This document shows positions 6,637 to 13,161 of a DNA stretch of 21,986 bases, one piece after another. Within the stretch, counting starts at the first letter, position 1. Every line of letters begins with the position of its first letter. This DNA comes from Candidatus Altimarinota bacterium (GTDB taxonomy: Bacteria > Patescibacteriota > Gracilibacteria > RBG-16-42-10): assembly GCA_017984655.1 (NCBI GenBank), contig JAGNZB010000007.1, positions 1-21,986 on the forward strand, in the 5' to 3' direction. A model generated the notes under the pieces. That model did not search any database and was not told the DNA's origin. It saw only the letters and a list, made by a program, of their open reading frames with translations. The position numbers and the translations under genes were made by a program.

Positions 6637-7221
6637 TTACAATCCAAACGTTTTCAGAAGCGTTGGGTGAAGAACCTGCCAGATTGTAGCCGCATTGGCT
6701 GTCAATGAAACTATACTTGAAATGCCTTTTAATAAAGTTTTGACGATAGGTTTGTTTTGCTGGTTAGCCTCTTTAAGAGATTCTTTTGCCACATAATCTA
6801 GGCTTGAGAGTATCTCATTTTTTTGTTCGGCATCTATTAGGGGCTCGGATAAGACTGACTGTGAAAAGTTTTTTATGGTCTCTGCTATCTCAGTGTTAGA
6901 TACGGAACATAAATTCTCAATGGTCTGATTTAGGTTTGTGATAGTGCCTGTATTAATAAGTCCTATATTACTATCGTTAATAGAAATATGATTTTGATTC
7001 ATATGAATTGTATTATTATCTTTTATTTGATATCTGGGTGTTGTTCTTACGCCACTCATCAAGTCAAATTGCTCATAAAGCATGTTCAACTCTCTGTATG
7101 TACTTTCGTTCTGACGTTCTATAGTTTCACTTAAAATTTTGTAACAGTTTAAACATAGTGCTACTTGTTGCCCGTCACCAACTTCAATCATTGCTGGTCT
7201 ATCACACTGGTTACATTTCAT
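6637..7221 (-). CDS. Zinc-ribbon protein with hydrophobic C-terminus
   Basis: The 194-aa protein starts with a CxxC...CxxC zinc ribbon (C3, C6, C23, C26), followed by a helix to about residue 55. A short asparagine-rich beta segment around 78-100 ('INDSNIGLINTGTI') looks like a repeated-strand or oligomerisation motif. A helical region (105-160) and a C-terminal hydrophobic/amphipathic helix (about 163-194) follow and could touch or insert into a membrane. I recognise this layout from uncharacterised bacterial proteins but not a named function. It is the first gene of a minus-strand pair with the 2H phosphoesterase, divergent from the small membrane protein. A membrane-acting effector or a sensor is conceivable; neither is shown. 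Confidence 0.65.
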   Translation of the reverse strand: MKCNQCDRPAMIEVGDGQQVALCLNCYKILSETIERQNESTYRELNMLYEQFDLMSGVRTTPRYQIKDNNTIHMNQNHISINDSNIGLINTGTITNLNQTIENLCSVSNTEIAETIKNFSQSVLSEPLIDAEQKNEILSSLDYVAKESLKEANQQNKPIVKTLLKGISSIVSLTANAATIWQVLHPTLLKTFGL

Positions 7222-7274
7222 AATCGGTTCTACTTTAGTAATCTACCTTTAATGTCTTAACAGATTTATTGGAA

Positions 7275-7302
7275 TTCATACAACTAGTTTGTATGATATA
7301 AT
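7275..7302 (+). promoter_or_regulatory. Promoter with palindromic operator in the spacer
   Basis: TTCATA (7275-7280) and a consensus TATAAT (7297-7302) are 16 bp apart. Between and over them lies CATACAA-ctagt-TTGTATG (7277-7295), a perfect 7-bp inverted repeat that would block RNA polymerase when bound. It drives the 57-aa membrane protein and probably the DUF3800 gene. It also lies about 55 bp upstream of the divergent zinc-ribbon gene and could control both directions. Confidence 0.6.
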
Positions 7303-7328
7303 GTTGTCAGTTAGCCATCTACAAAACT

Positions 7329-7502
7329 ATGTCTGCTAAACTAAGACGCGTTTTTATTCTCGCTATGTATTTAGCTGTGTTTGGAATCGGTCTCTATCTG
7401 ATCTTTGCTGGCAAAGACTGGCGGGGATATATTGCTCTGATCAGCACCCCGCTGTTGCATACGTTGATTAAAACTATTAGTCAGAACAAAATAAGCAAGT
7501 AG
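7329..7502 (+). CDS. Small 57-aa membrane protein
   Basis: The ORF begins MSAKLRRVFILAMYLAVFGI and ends with a lysine-containing tail. A basic N-terminus precedes a strong membrane helix (about residues 8-27). A short 'GKDWRG' turn and a second hydrophobic stretch (about 34-47) follow, so two membrane spans in a hairpin are likely. It starts 27 bp after a consensus -10 and stands 48 bp before the DUF3800 gene, making a two-gene unit likely. Its family is not recognised. Small membrane proteins next to mobile-element cargo can be toxins, holin-like or immunity partners, but nothing here decides among them. Confidence 0.6.
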   Translation: MSAKLRRVFILAMYLAVFGIGLYLIFAGKDWRGYIALISTPLLHTLIKTISQNKISK

Positions 7503-7550
7503 TATTATTTCATAATTTATTTAGTATAGTGTGGATGTCACTCATCCACT

Positions 7551-8333
7551 ATGCAGCCTAGCTCCCCCCATACTCGCTATTTCTTTGTTGATGAGTCTGG
7601 TGATCCTACCTTTTACGATCGCCATGGTGAGTTGATAGTAGGGCAACCGGGCTGTGCTCCTTTGTTGATCCTGGGATTCATTACTACAACCAACCCTGAG
7701 CCGATTAGACATGCACTGGCTGAATTGAAGGCTGAGATCAAAGGTGACCAGTATCTAGCTGGTATTCCATCATTAGCTGGCAGTACTTTGGCCTTTCATG
7801 CGAAAGATGATTGTTTGGAGATTCGCGAAAAGGTTTTTAAGAAAATAGTGACATTAGACTTCAAGGCCCAATTTGTTGTGGGACGGAAGATTGAACGTAT
7901 TTTTCATAAAAGTCATCAATCAAACCCTCAGGTTTTTTACGATGATCTGACGAAGCACCTGTTTAAAAACCAACTTCACTTATCAGCACATAATACGATT
8001 TATTTCTCAAAGCGAGGGAGTAAGAGCCGTGAGCAGATTATCGCTCATGTGATTCAATCTGCAGTCAATAAATTCGAAGAAAAGCATCATTATAAAAATC
8101 ATAATCATCATCAAATCTTTGATCAAACTCCCAGTGGTGAGCCTTGTTTGCAGGTTGTCGACTATATGCTTTGGGCACTTCAAAGAGCATATATCAAGAA
8201 AGAGATGCGCTATATGAATTTTGTTTCTAATAAGGTTAGTTTCGTCTGTGATATTTATGACCGAGATAAATATCCGAATAGTTTCTATAGTAAGAATAAT
8301 CCTTTTGATATAACTAAAATAAGCCCTCTATAA
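7551..8333 (+). CDS. DUF3800 family protein (RNase H-like fold)
   Basis: The 260-aa protein begins with the DUF3800 signature 'YFFVDESGDPTF' (D14, E15, D18), has 'FHAKDD' in the first third and ends with the conserved 'CLQVVDYMLWALQRAY' helix carrying a further Asp. These acidic residues match the metal-binding positions expected for the RNase H-like fold of this family, so a nuclease is likely but unproven. DUF3800 genes are frequent in phages, plasmids and defence islands. A 14-nt repeat-rich, histidine- and asparagine-rich stretch ('HHYKNHNHHQ') lies near residue 180. It follows the 57-aa membrane protein in the same direction. A small hairpin (8339-8352) sits just after the stop but has no T-tract. 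Confidence 0.85.
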   Translation: MQPSSPHTRYFFVDESGDPTFYDRHGELIVGQPGCAPLLILGFITTTNPEPIRHALAELKAEIKGDQYLAGIPSLAGSTLAFHAKDDCLEIREKVFKKIVTLDFKAQFVVGRKIERIFHKSHQSNPQVFYDDLTKHLFKNQLHLSAHNTIYFSKRGSKSREQIIAHVIQSAVNKFEEKHHYKNHNHHQIFDQTPSGEPCLQVVDYMLWALQRAYIKKEMRYMNFVSNKVSFVCDIYDRDKYPNSFYSKNNPFDITKISPL

Positions 8334-8391
8334 GCTAGTGATCTTTCGATCAGCACGGCATGAAGCCGACTTTCGCTCATAGAGGAACTTA

Positions 8392-8412
8392 CTATCAGTA
8401 TATCGCTATCAG
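8392..8412. repeat. Direct repeat CTATCAG, 14-bp period
   Basis: CTATCAG occurs at 8392-8398 and 8406-8412, followed in both cases by T. The spacing is near one and a half helical turns. It lies in the 276-bp gene-free gap 8334-8609 and may be a pair of protein-binding half-sites. Confidence 0.3.
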
Positions 8413-8467
8413 TTAAGATTGTAAATTTACTACGATTAATTAAATTCATATTTCTAAGACCTGCGAA

Positions 8468-8506
8468 TTCTTAAAGAAACATTAAAACTTAATCTTCTTT
8501 AAAGAA
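8468..8506. promoter_or_regulatory. Twin palindromes, likely tandem operator
   Basis: TTCTTAAAGAA (8468-8478) and TTCTTTAAAGAA (8495-8506) are both perfect palindromes with the same half-site and centres about 27 bp apart. Two near-identical palindromes in a non-coding gap suggest a cooperative dimeric regulator. No gene start lies immediately downstream except the uncertain ORF at 8610. Confidence 0.45.
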
Positions 8507-8609
8507 TCCAGCTCTTGCAATTTTGAGTAACATAATTAAGCTCAGCTCGTAAACCATTGTTGATTGGTGAATCGACCCCTAACGTTTCGCTAACCATGCT
8601 TTTTCGAGT

Positions 8610-8816
8610 ATGAGGCATAAGCCTCACCGCACTCTTGGTCAACGTGACCAGCAGAGACGGGGAGGTCAGGCTCAGATTTCTGAACTATTGGAGATTGGGC
8701 GAACGGGACGATCGGTATTTACGGCTGAATTTGTCGAACCTGAAGACAATCCACCCGATGCTGCGGATGATGTCTTGGCTGTGCTGGCTTATACTGGTTT
8801 GTTTGATGGCTTCTAA
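8610..8816 (+). CDS. Uncertain small ORF, 68 aa
   Basis: The frame fits neatly between the palindrome region and the convergent regulator gene ending at 8841. Its codons are richer in G and C than the flanks. The product has a basic N-terminus (MRHKPHRTLGQRDQQRRGGQ) and an acidic C-terminal half ('EPEDNPPDAADD'). I do not recognise it. Against a real gene: the ATG sits on the first arm of a perfect 6-bp hairpin (8611-8626), a second hairpin follows (8636-8650), and another frame (8635-8925) is also open. It may be a remnant or a structured non-coding site. Confidence 0.3.
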   Translation: MRHKPHRTLGQRDQQRRGGQAQISELLEIGRTGRSVFTAEFVEPEDNPPDAADDVLAVLAYTGLFDGF

Positions 8817-8840
8817 TAAGATCTTGGACGAACAGATAAC

Positions 8841-9260
8841 CTATGTGTTGACTAAGCCTAATGTTGGCACGGTTACGAGAGGTTCATCTGCTTTAGTAAT
8901 GATTCCCGTAGGATTTCTTTTATAGATGGCTGATGGTCTACCATTTCTTCTTTTTAGCAGTGCTTCTATTTTTTCCCGACTATCAATGGTGATATCGTCA
9001 GTGGTAGCAATTTCTTCATCGCTCATATCAAGAACTGTCTTGCGTACTAGTAATCCTGCACTTTCTAATGCTCTTAGATTCGAATAGAAGCTAAACTGAA
9101 TATTGTCTCCATAAATTAATTGACCAGCTTTGGCTCTTGTTTCATCAACTAATGTCGCTATTCTAAGCGTACTGCGCCATTGCAAATAGGTTGTGTGCTG
9201 GAGTATTTCTTCAGGTGTTGGTCCTCCAGATGCGAACTTTTCTTTTTTAAACCAAGACAT
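8841..9260 (-). CDS. Winged-helix-like regulator
   Basis: The 139-aa protein has a helix-rich N-terminus ('EEILQHTTYLQWRSTLRIATLVDETR') followed by 'FYSNLRALESAGLLVRK', which looks like the recognition helix and start of a wing in PadR/MarR-type repressors. The later 'RRNGRPSAIYKRNPTGI' resembles a wing strand. The acidic insert between them (about residues 78-95) is unusual. The family call is by pattern only. It is divergent from the recombinase 2 gene across 154 bp containing CATTTG/CAAATG repeats, a classic layout for a regulator controlling an integrase and itself. Confidence 0.55.
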   Translation of the reverse strand: MSWFKKEKFASGGPTPEEILQHTTYLQWRSTLRIATLVDETRAKAGQLIYGDNIQFSFYSNLRALESAGLLVRKTVLDMSDEEIATTDDITIDSREKIEALLKRRNGRPSAIYKRNPTGIITKADEPLVTVPTLGLVNT

Positions 9261-9350
9261 AGGCTTTTATTGAAGCGTAATAGTAGCTGATACAATCTCT
9301 ATTGGCAACTATTATACTAGTTATTTTACTTTGCTTGCGTGTAGCCTTGC

Positions 9351-9399
9351 CATTTGAAATGAGTAATATTTTCATTTGCGCTCTGTTATTATTCAAATG
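9351..9399 (+). promoter_or_regulatory. Recombinase 2 promoter with CATTTG repeats
   Basis: An extended -10 (TG-T-TATTAT, 9384-9392) precedes the recombinase ATG by 22 bp. CATTTGAAATG (9351-9361) is itself a palindrome. CATTTG (9373-9378) and CAAATG (9394-9399) form an inverted pair flanking the -10. No good -35 is visible. The arrangement suggests two operators for a regulator, most simply the divergent winged-helix-like protein. Confidence 0.4.
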
Positions 9400-9414
9400 T
9401 CTTAACTAGCTTCT

Positions 9415-11082
9415 ATGCTCTCTATGCTCGATCCAAAGCAACGTAGGATAGCTATTTACATTCGTGTATCTACTGCTGAGCAACAAACAGAAGGCTATGG
9501 CCTGGAGGCGCAAAGGAGGATTCTACTGGACTATGTGAAGAATACTGAGGTGATGGGGAATATTACCAAACCTGAGTGGATTTATTCGGATACTCATACA
9601 GGTAGCGATTTGATTCGTCCTGGACTTGGTAAATTACGCGAGGCATTTAAGGCGAAGCGCTTTGATGCTGTTTTGGTGCTAAAGATTGATCGTCTATCTC
9701 GAAGCCTGCAACATCTGCTGACGATCTTTGATGAAATGGAGAAGTCAGATGTTAGCTTCATTTCTTTGCATGAGAATCTCGATTTCCGAGGTCCAATGGG
9801 GAAGCTGATCTTTCAGATCTTGGGAGCGATGGCACAGTTTGAACGCGAGCTGATTAAGGATCGTACCAGGATGGGTAGAATCGCCTCTGCTCAGCTCGGT
9901 AACTTCACTGGTGCTCATGTGCCGTTTGGATATCAGTCTATTCCTAATGCCAATGGGAAAGGAAAGAAGATAGCATTGCTTCCCGCAGAGAAAGAGTGGG
10001 TGAGAAAGATCTATGAATGGTATGTCTATGATCAGCTTGGTTCTGGACAGATTGCTAAGAAGCTCAATGACCTCAAAGTGCCAAGAGGGAAGTTTGCTCG
10101 GGATCGCATTAGAGTGCAGAAGTGGACTGATGATGTTGTTAGTGGAATTCTGACGAACTCGACGTATCGTGGTACGTTTATAGCGAATCAGAATGATGAT
10201 CAGGGCAAAGCGCTGGCCACTGAGGATTGGACGATTGTGAAGGTGCCAGCGTGCGTGTCTGAGGTTCTCTTTATGCAAGCTCAATTAGTTCGCAAGCAAA
10301 ACAAAGGGGGACATGCGGTCTTCACTTATTTGTTGAGTGGTAAGCTGTGGGATATGACTCTGGAGAAGCCGCGTTCATTTGTGGGGGCTAAGCGTACGAA
10401 GGGAGGATTTAGTTATCGTCGTAAACAATTCGTGAAGGGGACGACGAGATACCCTGTGTTTGAGATCCCTGGAAAGATGATTGAGGAGTTTGTGTGGCAG
10501 AAGATTCTGACAGCTGTTAAGAAGCCGGAGGACTTTCTCAAGGCATACTTGAAGAAGAATAAAGTCGATAAAAACATGGTGGCTGATCTGGAGAATACGA
10601 TTGCTCACTTGCGTGGTGAAGCGATGAATCTCGATCTAGCGATGGCCCGTATTGAAGCTGCTTTTGAAACAGGTATGTATAGCAATGAGAAATCGCAGCA
10701 GAAATTGGAGCTACGTAATGAGGAGAAACTCGCGCTGTTGGACCAAATCGAAAAGCATGAGAAAGAACTGGCCCAGCTCAGTAGTATTGATGTGCAGCTC
10801 AAGCAACTCAAAGCTGTGTCTGAACAGCTGAAGTATCGAATTGATACGTATGATCGCAAGAATCAGAAACTGATTTGTCAGTTGCTAGTAGAGAAGGTGG
10901 AGATGTTCCGTGAAAAGCAGGGACGTGATTGGCACACGCATGCCAAAGTGTATCTGGAGTTCAACCTCCAAAAGCTCTACCTCAGTATTCTAGGGGGTAG
11001 AACTCTCAAAAAGCATAAGGATGAGCCTAATGCCGGAAATGTTGAGGGGAGGGGGCTTGGTGGAGCCGACCAAGGGATTTGA
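9415..11082 (+). CDS. Large serine recombinase (integrase) 2
   Basis: The 555-aa protein has the catalytic motif 'YIRVSTAEQ' (Ser19, Arg17), 'GLEAQ', 'KIDRLSR' and 'GAMAQFERELIKDRT', then the Recombinase domain ('NSTYRGTF') and a coiled coil at about 390-480. It differs strongly from recombinase 1, so the two elements have separate origins. The zinc-ribbon region (about residues 305-362, 'YLLSGKLWDMTLEKP') keeps the surrounding pattern but has none of the four expected cysteines. The start is either 9415 or the in-frame ATG at 9424. The last residues (ADQGI) are encoded antisense to the tRNA-Thr 3' end. Confidence 0.9.
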   Translation: MLSMLDPKQRRIAIYIRVSTAEQQTEGYGLEAQRRILLDYVKNTEVMGNITKPEWIYSDTHTGSDLIRPGLGKLREAFKAKRFDAVLVLKIDRLSRSLQHLLTIFDEMEKSDVSFISLHENLDFRGPMGKLIFQILGAMAQFERELIKDRTRMGRIASAQLGNFTGAHVPFGYQSIPNANGKGKKIALLPAEKEWVRKIYEWYVYDQLGSGQIAKKLNDLKVPRGKFARDRIRVQKWTDDVVSGILTNSTYRGTFIANQNDDQGKALATEDWTIVKVPACVSEVLFMQAQLVRKQNKGGHAVFTYLLSGKLWDMTLEKPRSFVGAKRTKGGFSYRRKQFVKGTTRYPVFEIPGKMIEEFVWQKILTAVKKPEDFLKAYLKKNKVDKNMVADLENTIAHLRGEAMNLDLAMARIEAAFETGMYSNEKSQQKLELRNEEKLALLDQIEKHEKELAQLSSIDVQLKQLKAVSEQLKYRIDTYDRKNQKLICQLLVEKVEMFREKQGRDWHTHAKVYLEFNLQKLYLSILGGRTLKKHKDEPNAGNVEGRGLGGADQGI

Positions 11083-11135
11083 ACCCTCAACCTACAGTTT
11101 ACGATACTGTCGCTCTACCGTTGAGCTAGGTCGGC
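11061..11135 (-). tRNA. tRNA-Thr(CGT)
   Basis: The 75-nt minus-strand cloverleaf has a perfect acceptor GCCGACC/GGTCGGC, a D arm GCTC/GAGC, and an anticodon stem ACAGT/ACTGT with loop ATCGTAA giving anticodon CGT. The T arm GAGGG/CCCTT has loop TTCAAAT, and the discriminator T is followed by an encoded CCA. Its 3' end is overlapped by 22 nt of the recombinase 2 gene, marking the integration site of element 2. Confidence 0.93.
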
Positions 11136-11141
11136 ACAAAG

Positions 11142-11175
11142 AATCCTGCATTGAGTTTGATCCCAATGCAGGATT
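11142..11175 (-). terminator. 12-bp perfect hairpin between DUF3352 gene and tRNA-Thr
   Basis: Arms 11142-11153 and 11164-11175 pair perfectly around a 10-nt loop. On the minus strand only TTCTTTG follows, so the T-tract is weak. It probably ends the DUF3352 transcript, but its foot is 6 nt from the tRNA 5' end, leaving no room for a separate tRNA promoter downstream. It could instead be a processing signal for a joint transcript. Confidence 0.5.
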
Positions 11176-11183
11176 TGAATGGA

Positions 11184-13025
11184 TTAGTCTACTAACTGGA
11201 CTTGGACATCGCTGCGGATTAGTTCACCATCGGCTTTGCTATAACTACTGATGTTTCTGACTAGGTTGAGGAAAGGCATTACGTCTTTTTCGAATGCTTG
11301 TTGTTCAGTTTCATCACTATTCATACTGTCGAGGAATGGTTTTGCCAAGGTGACAAGACCGCGGACATTGATGAAGGTGACATTATTGACTGCTCCAGCT
11401 TGCTTGAGGAACTCTGGATAGCTTGGACTGTTTTGGAGTGGAGCTGTGGCAGTGAGCAATGCCTTGAGGGCTGAGAGGGAACTACTGACAAATAAGCTTT
11501 GATCAGCGGCACGGAGGGTGTAATTGTAGAGATAGTCATTTCCTGATGGTTGCTCTTCTCCCATGAGATTGCCATAAGATACGATCTTGTTGCTTCCGTC
11601 AGTCTGTTCGATTGCTTTGCCAGGAGTGGTGACTGTTGGGTCTCCCATACTACTGTCGAAGCTCTTGATTACGAAATCTGTAAGCTTCTTCATTGTGGTC
11701 TCAGCTTGTGTCATATTGCTGACTTCGGTCATCAATGAAGCAGCTACTGGGACAAAGAAAGAATCAACTGGATGAACGGCGAGGGCACTTTGTTTTTGGA
11801 ATAGTGGTGCGAGATCGCGAGCGGCGTTGAGACCTGTGGTTTGCTCGAATTGCTGCATGAGATTTGGTTGCGTTGTGTCGTCATCAGTCATCAAAGTATT
11901 GAGACCATTGAAGACTGCACTAAAAAGCTCAAGCTGACCAGCAATGTTGGTATTCTCTACAAAAAGGAGCGAATCTGCTGGTGCGTTGGCAGTAAACTTT
12001 GGTGTGCTGTTTTGAAACTTTGCGGTCACCGTGTTATCAGCAAAACTGGTGAAGCCTGTGAAGAGCATACCCTTGGTATTGAATGAACCACCGATTACTG
12101 ACTGAGACTTGCTGAGGTTGCTCATGTCCTTAGCTAGTTGTGTTTGTAGCTGTCTTTCAGCAGGTGTCATGTCACTTGTTTGTGTCATGCTATTTTGCCA
12201 TGCCATTTGTTTCTCACCATTGATATAAGCAGTCATGAACTGAGGTCCACTGATCTTGTTCATCAATGTACTATAGCTGGTTTGATTGGTTAGTGATGGT
12301 AATTTCTTGTCCTGATTTCTTTGGAGAAGCTCAGTCAATGTGGTCATGTCATTGGTCACTACCAATAATTTATTTTGAAGATTGGTCATGACAATATTTT
12401 GTTTCATTGAGTCGCTACCTACTGCTGAAAGTGTGGTGACGGTTTGGTTGCCTACCATACTGTCAGTACTAGTAAATGAGTCAGGATTGCCAGCGAGACT
12501 CTTGAGGGTGCTCTTGAGTGCTAAGGTTTGTTGGGTGGCATCGTTTTCATCTTGTACTTCCATGGCCATGATCACTTTGGTGTCATTGATCACGGTCTCC
12601 GCTGTGCTGTTGGTTGCTGTAGGTGTGTAGATCAAAGCAACATCGATATCTCTTTGGAGTGCTTCAGCTAAAAATGCTTTTAGTTCAGGCGTGAGATCTC
12701 CATCTACTGCACTACTATTAGTGTCAGTTGGTTTGTTGGTCAATTTCTCTAATCCTTGCTTCAGTGTAGCTACACTTGCAGCCAACTGTTGGTTGCTAGC
12801 TACTTGCTGAGCGACGACAGGATTGTTGAGGTCCAAGTGGGCATACATTGCGGTGTCAGCTGGCAATAAGTCAGGCAAAATCGTGACTAAGTTGCTTGGT
12901 GAGAACAAAACAGTATTGTTTCCAAAAGGCCACCAGTTGCGATCCTTGGCTACCACAGTGTAGGCGCCACCGCCAATAGCAACAACCAGCAAAACGCTGA
13001 CAATAACAATAAGAATGCGTTTCAT
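11184..13025 (-). CDS. DUF3352 membrane-anchored protein
   Basis: The 613-aa protein starts with a short basic stretch and a single hydrophobic segment (about residues 4-26), then a long serine/threonine/asparagine/glutamine-rich extracellular region. Typical DUF3352 phrases are present: 'LLPADTAMYAHLDLNNP' near residue 52, repeated 'TAYINGEKQMAWQ' and 'DSLLFVENTNIAG' blocks, and a second half-repeat ending in 'NVTFINVRGL'. The fold looks like two similar halves. The function of this family is unknown; an envelope role is inferred from the anchor. It is divergent from the pcrA operon with a predicted promoter at 13051-13079, and it belongs to the host backbone. A few alternative starts exist, but the signal-anchor fixes 13025. 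Confidence 0.85.
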   Translation of the reverse strand: MKRILIVIVSVLLVVAIGGGAYTVVAKDRNWWPFGNNTVLFSPSNLVTILPDLLPADTAMYAHLDLNNPVVAQQVASNQQLAASVATLKQGLEKLTNKPTDTNSSAVDGDLTPELKAFLAEALQRDIDVALIYTPTATNSTAETVINDTKVIMAMEVQDENDATQQTLALKSTLKSLAGNPDSFTSTDSMVGNQTVTTLSAVGSDSMKQNIVMTNLQNKLLVVTNDMTTLTELLQRNQDKKLPSLTNQTSYSTLMNKISGPQFMTAYINGEKQMAWQNSMTQTSDMTPAERQLQTQLAKDMSNLSKSQSVIGGSFNTKGMLFTGFTSFADNTVTAKFQNSTPKFTANAPADSLLFVENTNIAGQLELFSAVFNGLNTLMTDDDTTQPNLMQQFEQTTGLNAARDLAPLFQKQSALAVHPVDSFFVPVAASLMTEVSNMTQAETTMKKLTDFVIKSFDSSMGDPTVTTPGKAIEQTDGSNKIVSYGNLMGEEQPSGNDYLYNYTLRAADQSLFVSSSLSALKALLTATAPLQNSPSYPEFLKQAGAVNNVTFINVRGLVTLAKPFLDSMNSDETEQQAFEKDVMPFLNLVRNISSYSKADGELIRSDVQVQLVD

Positions 13026-13050
13026 ACAGGGGAAGTTAATTTGCTTGGGG

Positions 13051-13079
13051 AGTTTACCGTGTCTCGAAAATTAAGTAAA
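13051..13079 (-). promoter_or_regulatory. Predicted promoter of DUF3352 gene
   Basis: On the minus strand TTTACT (13074-13079) and TAAACT (13051-13056) are separated by 17 bp, each matching four of six consensus bases. The start would lie about 20 bp before the ATG at 13025. Confidence 0.4.
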
Positions 13080-13103
13080 ATCATCCCGAAATCGTAGTAT
13101 ACT
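13075..13103 (+). promoter_or_regulatory. Predicted promoter of the pcrA operon
   Basis: TATACT (13098-13103) is a good -10; the -35 (GTAAAA, 13075-13080, spacer 17) is poor. AGTATACT is itself palindromic, so this hexamer could also serve the opposite strand. Confidence 0.35.
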
Positions 13104-13161
13104 GTTCTCGGCAAGTTTGGTGATGGTCTTTTCTAATTGGCTTTTTTGCTCCCCCTCTTTT

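Larger units (their letters stand above)
5507..11082 (+). mobile_element. Integrated element 2 / accessory island between two tRNA genes
   Basis: These coordinates are the maximal extent. The right border is the recombinase 2 gene reading into the 3' end of tRNA-Thr. The left border is not resolved, because no copy of the tRNA-Thr 3' segment is visible after tRNA-Asp. Serine integrases need little identity between attachment sites, so a long duplicated core need not exist. Cargo is a structured RNA candidate, 2H phosphoesterase, zinc-ribbon protein, small membrane protein, DUF3800 protein and a winged-helix-like regulator. There is no replication gene. Both tRNAs lie on the minus strand, so they could once have been neighbours in one tRNA cluster. 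Confidence 0.6.

Noticed and set aside
7415..7426. GACTGGCGGGG, resembling the tRNA-Asp 3' segment GACTGGCGAG
   Set aside because: It is short, lies inside the 57-aa membrane-protein gene and has no further similarity.
5985..8333. Retron or reverse-transcriptase-based system
   Set aside because: Despite the nearby structured RNA, no reverse transcriptase motif (YxDD) exists in any gene of the block.
8635..8925. 96-aa plus-strand frame
   Set aside because: It overlaps the end of the convergent regulator gene by 85 nt and starts inside the second hairpin; the product shows no recognisable pattern.
11021..11251. 76-aa plus-strand frame with 'GFEPSTYSLRYC'
   Set aside because: The string is the usual false translation of a tRNA antisense strand; the frame crosses tRNA-Thr and a hairpin.
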